Positions 8,947 through 18,980 of a DNA stretch of 64,000 nucleotides are shown here, piece by piece (the first letter of the stretch is position 1; every line of letters begins with the position of its first letter). The notes below the pieces were generated by a model. The model was not told the origin of the DNA, ran no database searches, and saw only the letters and a program-made list of their open reading frames with translations. The translations under genes and the position numbers were made by a program. Source of the DNA: Ruminococcus sp. UBA4275 (lineage in GTDB: Bacteria > Bacillota > Clostridia > Oscillospirales > Ruminococcaceae); assembly GCA_002395085.1 (NCBI GenBank), contig DGVV01000081.1, positions 1-64,000 of the forward strand, given 5' to 3'.

Positions 8947-9019
8947 CCGTCAAAATATATAAACGTGGTACAATAATTTTGGGAACATCGACAAATCTGC
9001 CAAAATTTTTTGAATTCAC

Positions 9020-9049
9020 TTGACTTTTCCCGATTTTGTGGAGTATAAT
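9020..9049 (+). promoter_or_regulatory. promoter of the thrS T-box transcript
   Basis: TTGACT, an 18-base spacer and TATAAT immediately in front of the T-box leader. Confidence 0.75.
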
Positions 9050-9055
9050 AAAAAC

Positions 9056-9288
9056 AATCAGTTGCTTTTGCATAAAAAGCTGAGGATATGTCGCAACGGA
9101 GCGCTCATCTGACAGAGAGAATGCTGATACGCTGAAAGGCATTCGATTGATCTCCGCCGCGGTACCACCTCCGGCTGCGAAAGTCAGACTGGGAATGAGA
9201 AAACGCTCGGGTGGAACCGTGCGCGTTTGCATAGAAGCAGACCCGTACCCCGAACAGTTCACATACTGTTCGGCGTGCGGGATTTTTT
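9056..9288 (+). ncRNA. T-box riboswitch leader of thrS
   Basis: The conserved T-box core GGGTGGAACCGTGCG is at 9209-9223. It is followed by a terminator stem (ACCCGTACCCCGAACAGT with ACTGTTCGGCGTGCGGG) and a T-tract near 9283-9288. The leader is in the right place upstream of thrS, so uncharged tRNA-Thr binding should favour the antiterminator. A candidate ACC specifier lies at 9164-9166, but I did not fold stem I and this triplet is tentative. Confidence 0.92.
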
Positions 9289-9328
9289 ATATCCGTATAC
9301 TGGACAAAAATCAACAGGAGGTACTATT

Positions 9329-11263
9329 ATGAAGATCACGTTTGAAAACGGCGCTTTTGAAAGCGCATCCCCGGTCACGGTCTATGACGCGGCAAAGGAA
9401 GCCGGCGTTCTCACCCGTGAAGCCATCGCGGCGCTCGTGAACGGCGAGCCGAGCGATCTCACCCGTGAGCTGTCTGCCGATGCGGAAGTCAAGCTCCTCA
9501 CCTTCGAGGATGCAGAGGGCAGACATATTTTCAATCACACCGCTGCCCATATTATGGCACAGGCTGTCAAGCGCCTGTATCCCGATGTCAAGCTGACGAT
9601 TGGTCCGGCAATTGACCGCGGCTTCTACTACGATTTCGATACGCCGAAGCCCTTTGGCGCGGATGATCTCTCTGCCATCGAAGGCGAGATGAAGAAGATC
9701 GTGAAGGAAAATCTCCGCATCGAGCGCTTCACCCTCCCCCGCAATGAGGCTCTGGCACTCATGCAGAAGCGCGGCGAATCCTACAAGATCGAACTGATCG
9801 AGGAGCTGCCCGAAGGCGAAACCATCAGCTTCTACAAGCAGGGCGAGTATACCGACCTGTGCGTCGGCCCGCACCTCTTTGCAACCGGTCTGGTCAAGGC
9901 GTTCAAGCTGACCTCATGTACCGGCGCTTACTGGCGCGGCGATCAGAACAACAAGCAGCTCACCCGTATCTACGGCGTTGCATTCCCGAAGAAAGATCAG
10001 CTCAAAGAGCATCTTGATCAGCTTGAAGAAGCAAAGAAGCGCGATCACAACAAGATCGGCAGAGAGCTTGGCTATTTCACAACCGTTGACTATATCGGTC
10101 AGGGTCTTCCGATCATGCTGCCGAAGGGTGCAAGAGTTCTTCAGGTGCTTCAGCGCTGGGTTGAGGACTACGAGCAGAGCAAGGGCTGCCAGCTCACCAA
10201 GACCCCGCTCTTTGCAAAGCGCGATCTCTACAAGATCTCCGGTCACTGGGATCACTACCGCGACGGTATGTTCATCATGGGCGACCCCGATGACGAAGAG
10301 AAGGAATGCTTCGCACTCCGCCCGATGACCTGCCCGTTCCAGTATCAGGTCTTCCTTAATAAGCAGCGCACCTACAAAGAGCTGCCGATGCGTCTCACGG
10401 AGACCTCTACCCTCTTCCGCAATGAGGACAGCGGCGAAATGCACGGTCTGATCCGTGTGCGTCAGTTCACGATCTCTGAGGGTCACTTTATCATCCGTCC
10501 GGATCAGCTTGAGGAGGAGTTCGGCTTCTGCCTTGAGATGGCAAAGTATATGCTCGATACAGTCGGTCTGCTTGAGGACTGTACCTTCCGCTTCTCTCAG
10601 TGGGATCCCGCAAACCCGAAGAACAAGTACGAGGGTACGGCTGAACAGTGGGCGCTCGCACAGGATGCTATGGGCAAGATTCTCGATCACCTCGGACTGC
10701 AATACGAAATCGGTATCGACGAAGCTGCTTTCTACGGCCCGAAGCTCGATATCCAGTACAAGAATGTCTTTGGCAAGGAAGATACGCTGGTCACGATCCA
10801 GATTGATATGCTCCTTGCACAGAAGTACGGTATGTACTATATTGACCGCGACGGTCAGAAGAAGCTGCCGTATATCATCCACAGAACCTCCCTCGGCTGC
10901 TATGAGCGTACCCTCGCTTATATGCTGGAAAAATACTCCGGTGTGCTGCCGCTGTGGCTTGCTCCGGAACAGGTTCGCCTGCTGCCGATCGGTGAGGAAC
11001 ACAATGCCTATGCACAGGAATTTGCTGAGCGTCTCACGCAGGCAGGTATGCGCGTGACCGTCGATGCAGAAGACAAGAACATCGGCACGAAGATCAAGAA
11101 TGCGCGCTTTGACCGCATCCCGTATATGCTCATCATCGGTGATAATGAGGTCAAGGACGGCGGCGTGACGGTTCGTTCCCGCAAGGAGGGTGAACTCGGC
11201 TGCATGAAGCTCGATGACATCTTCAGCAAGCTCGTGACTGAGATCGCAACCAAGGCGAAATAA
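9329..11263 (+). CDS. thrS: threonyl-tRNA synthetase
   Basis: Cytosolic class II synthetase that charges tRNA-Thr, 644 residues and the usual length. The ATG at 9329 follows AGGAGG; upstream in-frame ATGs lie inside the T-box terminator. Domains: TGS (about 1-62), second additional/editing domain with HTAAHIMAQAV and GFYYDFD, catalytic core with class II motif 2 (FRNEDSGEMHGLIRVRQF) and IHRTSLGCYERT, and a C-terminal anticodon-binding domain (LPIGEEHNAYAQEFAERL). It is monocistronic between its T-box and a terminator. Codon use is strongly biased to GC-rich, highly expressed codons compared with neighbours. Confidence 0.97.
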   Translation: MKITFENGAFESASPVTVYDAAKEAGVLTREAIAALVNGEPSDLTRELSADAEVKLLTFEDAEGRHIFNHTAAHIMAQAVKRLYPDVKLTIGPAIDRGFYYDFDTPKPFGADDLSAIEGEMKKIVKENLRIERFTLPRNEALALMQKRGESYKIELIEELPEGETISFYKQGEYTDLCVGPHLFATGLVKAFKLTSCTGAYWRGDQNNKQLTRIYGVAFPKKDQLKEHLDQLEEAKKRDHNKIGRELGYFTTVDYIGQGLPIMLPKGARVLQVLQRWVEDYEQSKGCQLTKTPLFAKRDLYKISGHWDHYRDGMFIMGDPDDEEKECFALRPMTCPFQYQVFLNKQRTYKELPMRLTETSTLFRNEDSGEMHGLIRVRQFTISEGHFIIRPDQLEEEFGFCLEMAKYMLDTVGLLEDCTFRFSQWDPANPKNKYEGTAEQWALAQDAMGKILDHLGLQYEIGIDEAAFYGPKLDIQYKNVFGKEDTLVTIQIDMLLAQKYGMYYIDRDGQKKLPYIIHRTSLGCYERTLAYMLEKYSGVLPLWLAPEQVRLLPIGEEHNAYAQEFAERLTQAGMRVTVDAEDKNIGTKIKNARFDRIPYMLIIGDNEVKDGGVTVRSRKEGELGCMKLDDIFSKLVTEIATKAK

Positions 11264-11270
11264 AACAGCA

Positions 11271-11309
11271 GATCCCCCGCTTCCGAGGAAACGGGGGATC
11301 ATTTTGTTT
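11271..11309. terminator. bidirectional terminator between thrS and the anti-sigma-like gene
   Basis: GATCCCCCG pairs with CGGGGGATC, followed by ATTTTGTTT on the plus strand. The convergent gene ends at 11308, so the hairpin serves both directions. Confidence 0.8.
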
Positions 11310-12318
11310 ATTCAACCGGATAATAGATTGTATCACCGAACTGGAACGATGCCACATTCTTCACATCAAGAAATCCGCACCAGTCCTCAGGGCCGCCGCA
11401 TTCGTAGCTGCCCGTCACGTTTTCGATCACCGTATCGTTCGGGATGTTGAATCCGCCGAATGTTCTGGGCGGCATACCGTAACGCTCATCGCTGCCTGCC
11501 ATTGCGCCGTAGGTAATGCGCTGCGTCTCGCCGTTCTTCCATGTGATATACATATTCCACCATTCGTCGTTGTCTGCCTTCCAGCCGACCTGATACAGTT
11601 CAAACGCCGAGAGGGTCAGTTCCTTGCCGTCTTCCGAAACCATCTGCACCGCATCAACATTCTGCCGCAGATCCAGCGGAATCGAAATGCCGTCGAACAG
11701 TTCGCCGTCAACATAGGTCTTGCCCTGATACTCTGTGACTTCCTTATCCATATTCAGAACCGCATCGGCAAGCGCTTCCTCAGACGGATCATCCGGCAGC
11801 TCCAGCCAGAGCGTGTACCAGCACTCATTCATTGCCTCCTGAAGCTCCAGACTCGAATCCATAGAATCGACGCCGCAGCTGCGTGTTGCAAGTTCTCCGC
11901 CGAGATACAGCTTCGGGCGCATATAGTCAAAAAGACCGGTCGCCTGCCGCAGGTTCTCCATCGTAGCCGGATCATCCGACTCCACTGTTGTCAGCACAAG
12001 TGCCTGCTTACCGTCACTCAGCACATTTTCTACGGTAATGCGGACATTTTCATTGCTGTAAGTCACAGGCTGCGGCGTAATCAGCTCTGCCATACGGGCT
12101 TCACCGACTGTTCCAAACCGGAACTGTACCATTCGCTGATTGTACTTCATGTACGCACCGGCACCAACCGACAGACAGAGTACCGCTGCCGCCGCCGCGA
12201 TCATCGCAGGCAGGAATCTTCGGCGTCTGTGCTGCACGGAAAATTCCGGCTGCGATGCTTCCGAGAGATACTTTGCATCGAGGTCGTTCATCCATTCGAG
12301 CATATCCGTATTTTTCAT
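11308..12318 (-). CDS. DUF4179-like membrane anti-sigma factor
   Basis: A 336-residue single-pass membrane protein: a short cytoplasmic N-terminus (MKNTDMLEWMNDLDAKYLSE), a basic stretch RHRRRR-like before one TM helix (about residues 36-57, MIAAAAAVLCLSVGAGAYM), then a large extracellular domain of the type annotated DUF4179 in Firmicutes. Its ATG overlaps the stop of the ECF sigma gene upstream (ATGA at 12315-12318) with AAAGGAGG in front, so the two are translationally coupled. By position and topology it should hold the sigma factor at the membrane. The signal sensed is unknown. Confidence 0.7.
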   Translation of the reverse strand: MKNTDMLEWMNDLDAKYLSEASQPEFSVQHRRRRFLPAMIAAAAAVLCLSVGAGAYMKYNQRMVQFRFGTVGEARMAELITPQPVTYSNENVRITVENVLSDGKQALVLTTVESDDPATMENLRQATGLFDYMRPKLYLGGELATRSCGVDSMDSSLELQEAMNECWYTLWLELPDDPSEEALADAVLNMDKEVTEYQGKTYVDGELFDGISIPLDLRQNVDAVQMVSEDGKELTLSAFELYQVGWKADNDEWWNMYITWKNGETQRITYGAMAGSDERYGMPPRTFGGFNIPNDTVIENVTGSYECGGPEDWCGFLDVKNVASFQFGDTIYYPVE

Positions 12319-12872
12319 ATCGCATCCTCCTTTATCAGAAATGCTTTGAGCTTTTTGCGCGTGCGCGTCAGGCTCACACGCACCTTACTTTCGCTCATGC
12401 TGTATGCGTCCGCGATCTCCTTGCAGCTGTTCATATACCAGTATCGCCGCACGAAGATCACCCGCGCATCGTGAGAGAGCGTATCGAGAAAGCGCTCCAG
12501 TGCCGCGACAAAGCTGCGGCGGTCAAGCTCTGATTCCACCGTATCTGCCGCCGGAATGCACGCCGCCAGCTCATCCAGCACCGCCGGGATCTGTCCGCCG
12601 CCGCGCATCTGCCTGTGTTCTGCTTTCAGGCGGTTGAGGGCGATATTGCGCGTGAGAACGGTCAGATATGCGGCAAGGCTTTCCGGATGCTGCGGCGGAA
12701 TCGTCTCCCAGACTTTCAGCAGCGCATCATTGACGCACTCCTCTGCGTCCTCGCTGCTGCCGAGGATCCGCTGTGCAAAGCGTCTGCACCGGCTGCCGTA
12801 CTGCGCCTGCGTTTCCGAGACTGCGCGCTCGTCCCGTGCTTCATACAGGGCAATAATTTCAGGATCATCCAT
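12315..12872 (-). CDS. ECF RNA polymerase sigma factor (partner of the DUF4179-like protein)
   Basis: Extracytoplasmic-function sigma-70 protein, 185 residues from the MDDPEIIALYEARD start (ATG 9 bases after AAGGAGG; an ATG two codons earlier is also possible). Region 2 contains DAEECVNDALLKVWETIPP and AYLTVLTRNIALNRLK; region 4 is a helix-turn-helix with KEIADAYSMSESKVRVSLTRTRKKL. It directs RNA polymerase to a small regulon when released by its anti-sigma partner encoded immediately downstream. The upstream region has TGTAAC and TTGTC boxes that could be an autoregulatory ECF promoter, but this is weak. Confidence 0.9.
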   Translation of the reverse strand: MDDPEIIALYEARDERAVSETQAQYGSRCRRFAQRILGSSEDAEECVNDALLKVWETIPPQHPESLAAYLTVLTRNIALNRLKAEHRQMRGGGQIPAVLDELAACIPAADTVESELDRRSFVAALERFLDTLSHDARVIFVRRYWYMNSCKEIADAYSMSESKVRVSLTRTRKKLKAFLIKEDAI

Positions 12873-12947
12873 TGGCATCCGCCTCCTTTCTGCCCTCCTG
12901 CCTATTATGACAACATCATAGCACATTTTGTTACAGCATTGCAAGAA

Positions 12948-12984
12948 AAAAACGCTGCTTCCGGAAGGGGATCGGAAGCAGCGC
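12948..12984 (-). terminator. terminator of the Cthe_2159-like dockerin gene
   Basis: On the minus strand CGCTGCTTCCGA pairs with the downstream CGGAAGCAGCG, then TTTTTTTC. Confidence 0.85.
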
Positions 12985-13028
12985 TTTGTATTCGGGGTTT
13001 CAGAGAGAATGGAATATGCTTCAGGCAA

Positions 13029-15098
13029 TTACCATCTGCCGCCGGGGCCCATGCCGCCGCCGGAAGATGCAGAGCCGGTGACCTGTGTGCCGCCGGAAGA
13101 TTCGCCGCCGAGCGTCACAGGATACGCGGAATCAGCGAGGAGCTGCGTGCCGCCGGTAACGGTCGTGCCGGAATAGCAGGTGGAGTTATCCTTCGAGGAG
13201 ATGCCGACACTGCCGCTTGCCGTCTTGAAGCTGACAACAGCCTTGCCGGAAGCATCCTTAAAGGTATAGGTCGTACCGAGATTCGTATTGCCCGCGGTCA
13301 TGGTGATGTACGTGCCGCCGGTCTGGTTGATGCTGTAGCCGCCGTCACCGCAGTCGAGCGGCTCCTGACCGTTGCAGACGTAATAGCCGCCGGTCATGTT
13401 AATATTGCCATTGGAATCGAGACCGTCGTGGTCGCCGTTTGCGGAGTTGACTGCGACAAAGCCGCCGTTGAGATTCAGCTCACCGAAGGAGCTGCTCATG
13501 AACCCGCCGCCCCAGCCGCCGCCGGGACCCGTCTGGTTGCCGGTACCGGAACCGTCTGCGCCGCCTGCCGCGTTGTAGCCGTCGTCCGTCGAAACGATAT
13601 AGACCGTACCGCTCTCCTGATAGATATAGACACCCTCAATGCCCTCGTAAGCCTTCGTCACGCAAATCTGCACATCGTCATACGTGCCTGCGCCTTTTGT
13701 TCCAATCGTCAGATTGTGATCGGAATGGAACGCATCATCTGCGGACTGCACATAGAACACACCGCCCTTGAGCGTCATGCTGCCGCCGCAGTGGAAGCTG
13801 TCGTCCGAAGTATTGACAGTGAGCGTGCCGCCGTTGACCGTAATATCGCCGGCGCTCTGCCAGGTCGTGCCAGCCTCATCAAAGAGACCGGTTGCCTTGA
13901 TGCCTTTCGCGGAAATGTCGGTTTTGTTGGCATTGCCGTCCATTCCGCCTCCGCCGCCCCAGCCGCCGGTATTACCGCCGGTTGAGCTGCCGCCGTAGCT
14001 GCTGCCCTGATAGGTGTAGATATTGATGTCGCCGCCGTTGACCTCGACAGACTGCGTCGCCTGAATGCCGTCGCCGTTTTCCGCCTTAATGTCAATCGTG
14101 CCGCCGTTGATCTTGATGTATCCCTTGCCGGAATCTGCGGTATCATTGGTCGTCTTCAGGCCGTCGCCGCTCTTGCTGACCACCGTGACCTTCAGGGCCT
14201 CATAATTATCCGTTGCGTCCGGATCACCGATGCGGATCGAATCCTTGCCGCGGATCGCGTCATCGACTGCCGTGACCTGAATATCACCGTTCCAGAGCTT
14301 AATGTCATCCTTCGAGACGATTCCGTCGCCGCAGTTGCCGTTGACGATGAGCGTACCCTTGCCCTTGAACTTGATATCATCGAGCGAATAAATTGCACCT
14401 GCGCTCTGATCAGCATTGGTATAGCTTGTACCGTCAGAAATCGTATTCACGGTATCCTTTTTCACGGTAATGACACACTCATCCGCAATCTGCGCCACAT
14501 AAACCGGCGAATCGCTTGCATTTGAGAGCGTCAGTCCGCGGAAATTCAGTGTGACCTGTCCGGTCGCATAAGTTGCTTCATCCACATCAACCTTGATCTG
14601 ACCGTTTGCACACTCGCCGTCGATGTTGATGTCACCGAAGTTCGTTGTACCGTCAGTTGTCGGCTGCTTGATCGTGACATACGTGCCGTTCTCGACAGTC
14701 ACATTCGCAGCAGCATCCGCAGCAACAACTTCATCTGCCGCATTTTTCAGCGTCACAGAATTCGCTGCAAAGGTGATCTGCGTGACATACTTGTCATCCG
14801 GCACGACCTCCTCGCCGCCGTTTTCGCCGCCCTGTGCAGAGCCGCTCATCAGCGCCTGCTTCATGAGGGAAAGGTCAATTGCGTTGATCTTACCGTCGCT
14901 GTTGAAATCAGCGGCTGCACCGTCTTCGAGATTGCCGTCACAGACCAGGAAACGCGAAAGACTGACCGCATCTGCAACCGTGAAGCTGCCGTCTGCGTTG
15001 CAATCGCCTTCGATTGCTGCAAGTGCCGTACCGCTCAGTGCAGCCGTCAGCGCGGCTGTCACGATCAGCGATGTACCAATTGCCTGCTTCTTTTTCAT
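13029..15098 (-). CDS. secreted dockerin protein with Cthe_2159-type carbohydrate-binding beta-helix
   Basis: Secreted 689-residue protein. Signal peptide MKKKQAIGTSLIVTAALTAALSGTALA is followed directly by a dockerin (GDCNADGSFTVADA, ADFNSDGKINAIDL, about residues 31-90), so the dockerin is N-terminal. The rest (about 108-665) is a long run of short beta-strand turns rich in GG, DG and ND: GDITVNGGTLTVNTSDD, HSDHNLTIG. These are typical of PF14262 (Cthe_2159-like) proteins, whose founding member is a calcium-binding beta-helix reported to bind acidic or cellulosic polysaccharide. It ends in a Gly/Ser-rich tail. The binding role inside a cellulosome is inference from family and dockerin. Confidence 0.85.
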   Translation of the reverse strand: MKKKQAIGTSLIVTAALTAALSGTALAAIEGDCNADGSFTVADAVSLSRFLVCDGNLEDGAAADFNSDGKINAIDLSLMKQALMSGSAQGGENGGEEVVPDDKYVTQITFAANSVTLKNAADEVVAADAAANVTVENGTYVTIKQPTTDGTTNFGDINIDGECANGQIKVDVDEATYATGQVTLNFRGLTLSNASDSPVYVAQIADECVITVKKDTVNTISDGTSYTNADQSAGAIYSLDDIKFKGKGTLIVNGNCGDGIVSKDDIKLWNGDIQVTAVDDAIRGKDSIRIGDPDATDNYEALKVTVVSKSGDGLKTTNDTADSGKGYIKINGGTIDIKAENGDGIQATQSVEVNGGDINIYTYQGSSYGGSSTGGNTGGWGGGGGMDGNANKTDISAKGIKATGLFDEAGTTWQSAGDITVNGGTLTVNTSDDSFHCGGSMTLKGGVFYVQSADDAFHSDHNLTIGTKGAGTYDDVQICVTKAYEGIEGVYIYQESGTVYIVSTDDGYNAAGGADGSGTGNQTGPGGGWGGGFMSSSFGELNLNGGFVAVNSANGDHDGLDSNGNINMTGGYYVCNGQEPLDCGDGGYSINQTGGTYITMTAGNTNLGTTYTFKDASGKAVVSFKTASGSVGISSKDNSTCYSGTTVTGGTQLLADSAYPVTLGGESSGGTQVTGSASSGGGMGPGGRW

Positions 15099-15292
15099 GG
15101 AAACCTCATCCTTTCATTGCATGGTTTTGAAAGCTTAGAGCTTAGTTTGTACAGAACTCTATGTCTCGGCGTTCTGTCCTCACCCTTTCTGTGATTATAT
15201 TATGCCATGCAAGACTTAAATCAAACTGAAAAATGAGAAAGAAACCTTAAAAACAGCAATATTTGCAGCTTAAAACACAATTTGATTACAAA

Positions 15293-15325
15293 AAGACAGC
15301 AGATCCCCCGTTTGGAGATCTGCTG
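15293..15325 (-). terminator. terminator of the O-antigen-ligase-like gene
   Basis: ACAGCAGATC and GATCTGCTGT form a perfect 10-bp stem; on the minus strand it is followed by CTTTTTG. Confidence 0.8.
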
Positions 15326-15330
15326 TATGA

Positions 15331-16884
15331 TTATGATTCAGATGCGGAATCTGCTTCTGCCGCCGCTTCCGGAACAACCGGATCCGGCAGCGGATCACCC
15401 GCCAGAATGCCAAGCAGCATCCAGAAAAGCGGTGCAACGGTCAGCACGGAAATACCGACTGTAATCGCAATGCTGTACAGCACAACTGCACTGAAAACTG
15501 CCGGAAAATACCAACCAGTATGCATTTTGCGGTTGCGCCATGCCAGCCACAGGCAGACTGCAAGCAGCGCAATTTGCAGCACCAAAGACAGGATTCCGCG
15601 CGTTGCGGCTATGAACAGATAATCGTCATAGGGACGGTCGATTGTGTTGGGATTGTATTGCAAAACCAGACTGCTGTGAAGCTGCGTAAACGAGAAATTA
15701 TCCGGCCCTGTGCCGAACACAGGGTATTTCCGGTTCACGCGAATGCCCTCGCTGCGGCAGAACCGCAGAACCGAAACCGGATCACTAATCTCAAAATCAT
15801 GCGGCGCAACTGAAGAATACGGACCTGCTGTTGAGAGACGGAAACTGCCGTCATCCCATACAATTCCGCCGTCATAAAGCACAAAACCATTCTCTGCCGC
15901 AGAGTCATCACGCATATTCACTGTACCGTTCAGCGAAGGGCTGATATATACCCAGCCAACAGACAGAACTGCTGCTGCCGCCATCACAGCGGGCGTCAGC
16001 CACTTTTTGCCAGGTGCTGTTTTCCGGTTCAGACACCAGTATACGGCTGTCAGCAGCAGCGCACCGATACCGGCAATCACACCTGCAATTGTCTGCGTCT
16101 TGAAAACCAGCAGCATGGAAAGACCGGCACAAATCAGCGCAATTATCCGGCGTTTTTTCTCCTTCGCGGCAATCGCACAAGGAATGGAAACGCAAAGCAG
16201 CATCGACAGCAAAAGTGCAAAGGTAACAGGACTGTCTGTCAGACCGCTGGGAAGCCGGACATTGTAAAGCTGAAGCGGTTCGATCATCTTATACTCCGTC
16301 GGAAAATCGAACCAAGGCTGTGCCTGAAGCACTCCCCATACGCCCTGCACAATTCCGAATACCATTACCGCATCCAGAAAACGCAGGATATTGGCACGGC
16401 AGCGCAGCATAGAACCGACAAAGAACATTGCGGCATACATCAGCAGCGCAATCCAGCCCTCATCTCTGCCGTCATGACCAAACAGTGCAAACAGTTCATC
16501 AAAAGCGTGCATGACGGATGCATAACCCCAGATCAGCGATGCAAGCAGCAAACAGTACGGAATCGCTGTCTGCTTTGTGATTTCTTTTCGCATCAGACCA
16601 ATCACCATCATGATAATCGCAGCGACACCGCCGATAGAGAAGAAGGTTGCGACAGACCGCAGCGCCACCACCGCGAGTCCGACGACTGTACTGAATCCGC
16701 CGCCCGACACCACTTCATCGACCTTGCCGTTCACGCTGTAGGTCAACTGATAAATACCGGCTGAAACCGCAGTCATCCAAAGCAAAACCGGCAGGAACTT
16801 TGCGCAGAAAGCACGGTACTTGTCGATATTCATATTCAGAATAAAATTCGATTTTTCGGATGTTCCGAAGATTGTCTTTGCCAT
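15331..16884 (-). CDS. O-antigen ligase / Wzy-like polymerase membrane protein
   Basis: A 517-residue integral membrane protein with roughly eleven hydrophobic segments and a large extracytoplasmic loop near residues 315-405. The loop ends in the family signature area PVFGTGPDNFSFTQLHSS, followed by YDDYLFIAATRGILSL, which fits PF04932 (O-antigen ligase/polymerase). Such proteins join or polymerise lipid-linked or exported glycan repeats. AGGGAAG precedes the ATG at 16884. It follows rny at 69 bases in the same direction, but no glycosyltransferase or other capsule gene lies nearby, so the glycan substrate cannot be guessed. Confidence 0.8.
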   Translation of the reverse strand: MAKTIFGTSEKSNFILNMNIDKYRAFCAKFLPVLLWMTAVSAGIYQLTYSVNGKVDEVVSGGGFSTVVGLAVVALRSVATFFSIGGVAAIIMMVIGLMRKEITKQTAIPYCLLLASLIWGYASVMHAFDELFALFGHDGRDEGWIALLMYAAMFFVGSMLRCRANILRFLDAVMVFGIVQGVWGVLQAQPWFDFPTEYKMIEPLQLYNVRLPSGLTDSPVTFALLLSMLLCVSIPCAIAAKEKKRRIIALICAGLSMLLVFKTQTIAGVIAGIGALLLTAVYWCLNRKTAPGKKWLTPAVMAAAAVLSVGWVYISPSLNGTVNMRDDSAAENGFVLYDGGIVWDDGSFRLSTAGPYSSVAPHDFEISDPVSVLRFCRSEGIRVNRKYPVFGTGPDNFSFTQLHSSLVLQYNPNTIDRPYDDYLFIAATRGILSLVLQIALLAVCLWLAWRNRKMHTGWYFPAVFSAVVLYSIAITVGISVLTVAPLFWMLLGILAGDPLPDPVVPEAAAEADSASES

Positions 16885-16909
16885 GATTCTTCCCTCGTTT
16901 TACAGCGAT

Positions 16910-16937
16910 GCGCATGACCCGCAGCGGAATCATGCGC
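16910..16937 (-). other. stem-loop between rny and the ligase-like gene
   Basis: GCGCATGA and TCATGCGC form an 8-bp perfect stem with a 12-base loop and no T-tract. It could be a processing or weak attenuation site between the two genes. Confidence 0.45.
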
Positions 16938-16953
16938 ACTGGATATTCGGGTT

Positions 16954-18636
16954 TTATTTTGCAACGTCAACTGCGCGGCTCTCGCGGATGAGATTGACTT
17001 TGATCTGACCGGGATACTCCATGTCATTCTCAATCTGCTGAGCGATCTCGCGGGCGACCAGCACCATACGCTCGTCGTCGATGACCTCCGGCTTGACCAT
17101 GATGCGGACTTCTCTGCCCGCCTGCATCGCATAGCACTTCTCGACGCCTTCGTAGCTCATGCAGATTTCCTCAAGCTTCTGGAGACGCTTGATGTAGCTT
17201 TCGAGGTTCTCGCTGCGCGCACCGGGTCTTGCAGCAGAGATTGCATCTGCCGCCTGCACGATGCAGGCAATTGCGGTACGCGGCTCAACGTCATTGTGGT
17301 GCGCTTCCACCGCGTGAATGACCTCTGCCGGCTCTTTGTACTTGCGGCAGACATCCACACCGATGGCAACGTGCGAACCTTCAATTTCAGCCGTGAGCGC
17401 CTTGCCGATGTCGTGAAGCAAACCGGCTCTGCGTGCCATATTGGCATCAACGCCCAGCTCCGAAGCAAGGATGCCGGAGAGCGTTGCAACCTCAATGCTG
17501 TGATTGAGAACATTCTGACGGTAACTCGTGCGGAAGGTCAGTCTGCCGAGCAGCTTGACCAGCTCCGGATTCAGGCCGTGGACATTGGTCTCCAGAACGG
17601 CGCGTTCGCCCTCCTGCTTGATGCGCTTTTCAACTTCTCTGCGCGCCTTGTCCACCTTCTCCTCGATGCTTGCCGGATGGATTCTGCCATCGACAATGAG
17701 CTTTTCGAGAGCAAGTCTTGCGACCTCGCGGCGAACCGGATCAAAACAGGACAGCGTAATTGCTTCCGGTGTATCATCAATGATGAGATCAACGCCGGTC
17801 AGCGACTCGATCGAGCGGATGTTTCTGCCCTCTCTGCCGATGATACGGCCTTTCATCTCGTCATTCGGAAGCGGCACGACCGAAACTGCAACCTCAGAGA
17901 CCTGCTCTGCGGCACATTTCGCAATTGCCATAGAGATGTGGCTGCGTGCAATATCCTCACATTGGGTTTTGATCTGCTGTTCGTAAGCAGTGATCTTGAC
18001 TGCCTTCTCGTGAACAAGGTCAGCATCAAGCTGCTGGAGCAGATAGTCACGCGCCTGATCTCTGGTAAACTCAGAAATCCGCTCAAGCATATCCAGCTCA
18101 GAGCGCTTGAGCCGCTCAATCTCCTCCGCACCGCTGCGCTTCATTTCCTCAGCCTCAGCGAGCTTTTCCTCTGCCTGATGGATCTTGTTCTGGAGCTGTT
18201 CCTCGCGGCGTTCATACTGTTCCGCCTTCTTGTCGAGGTTCTCCTCCTTCTGCTGGATGCGGCGCTCCTGACGCGACATTTCGCCGCGGCGCTCCTTGAG
18301 ATCCTTTTCCGTATCGGTACGGAGCTTGTAGATCTCGTCTTTCGCCTCAACCAGTGCTGCTTTTTTGCTGTCTTCTGCCTCTTTTGCTGCTGCGCTGCGG
18401 ATGCGTTCCGCTTCCTTCTCGGCACTTCCGATTGCTGCCTCTGCATCGCGCTTACGCTGCTCAATGCCCTTTGTGATGCCGCGGGATTCCGCTTTTTCAA
18501 TTTGCTCATTGACATCTCGTTTTGCCTTGGATGAGCCAAGAGCTGCGCCGGCTGCTGCGCCGGCAATCAGGGCAATGAGGATCAGCACAACGGCGATCGG
18601 TGTACCGATCGAGAACATAAGGGTACTAATAGCCAT
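16954..18636 (-). CDS. rny: ribonuclease Y
   Basis: Membrane-anchored endoribonuclease that starts mRNA decay, 560 residues and the usual length. There is an N-terminal TM helix ([18 protein letters not shown]), then a long Glu/Lys/Arg-rich coiled coil (about 40-200). A KH domain follows with [15 protein letters not shown], then an HD domain with HDIGKA and [15 protein letters not shown] precedes the ATG at 18636. A consensus promoter lies about 340 bases upstream, which implies a long leader. Confidence 0.97.
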   Translation of the reverse strand: MAISTLMFSIGTPIAVVLILIALIAGAAAGAALGSSKAKRDVNEQIEKAESRGITKGIEQRKRDAEAAIGSAEKEAERIRSAAAKEAEDSKKAALVEAKDEIYKLRTDTEKDLKERRGEMSRQERRIQQKEENLDKKAEQYERREEQLQNKIHQAEEKLAEAEEMKRSGAEEIERLKRSELDMLERISEFTRDQARDYLLQQLDADLVHEKAVKITAYEQQIKTQCEDIARSHISMAIAKCAAEQVSEVAVSVVPLPNDEMKGRIIGREGRNIRSIESLTGVDLIIDDTPEAITLSCFDPVRREVARLALEKLIVDGRIHPASIEEKVDKARREVEKRIKQEGERAVLETNVHGLNPELVKLLGRLTFRTSYRQNVLNHSIEVATLSGILASELGVDANMARRAGLLHDIGKALTAEIEGSHVAIGVDVCRKYKEPAEVIHAVEAHHNDVEPRTAIACIVQAADAISAARPGARSENLESYIKRLQKLEEICMSYEGVEKCYAMQAGREVRIMVKPEVIDDERMVLVAREIAQQIENDMEYPGQIKVNLIRESRAVDVAK

Positions 18637-18974
18637 ACCTGTGATTTCCTCCTAACATAATCAAATGCGGGAATGCGAGTTGGTATCCTTGCGTTTGATT
18701 CTGCGGCAGGAAACACGCCGTTTGATGATTTCTTTACTGTTTCATATATATAAAGGAGCGATGCCTTTTCGCGTGCTGATTTCTGTTTCGCACAGCTAAC
18801 ATCGCGGGGAACAAAAAACCGATGTACGGGACGAACTTTTCTGTTCTGCCGTCTTTTCCGCACACGGATCAAAAAAATGGAACATAAAATAGAGATCAAC
18901 AGCGGCATCTGCCGCAAAACACCATCGGAAGGCAGAAAAACAATCCCTGACTTCCGGTGCAATGCATAATACAC
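18637..18974 (-). other. long 5' untranslated region of rny
   Basis: About 340 bases between the rny promoter and its ATG hold no convincing gene. One 130-codon frame begins with GTG almost at the predicted start of transcription, has no ribosome site, runs into the rny start and has no recognisable protein features, so I treat the region as leader. RNase Y autoregulation through its own leader would be plausible but is not shown. Confidence 0.5.
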
Positions 18975-18980
18975 AACAAT

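Noticed and set aside
9914..11302. 462-codon open frame antisense to thrS
   Set aside because: Same codon-bias artefact; thrS on the other strand has every class II motif.
11308..12872. A second cohesin-type sensor in the other sigma/anti-sigma pair
   Set aside because: The extracellular part looks like the common DUF4179 type and shows no cohesin landmarks.
12615..13985. 456-codon plus-strand frame opposite the sigma and Cthe_2159-like genes
   Set aside because: Low-complexity Ala/Val/Ile protein arising from the repeat-rich minus-strand gene.
18582..18974. 130-codon minus-strand frame in the rny leader
   Set aside because: GTG start at the predicted transcription start, no ribosome site, no protein features, and it overlaps the rny start.
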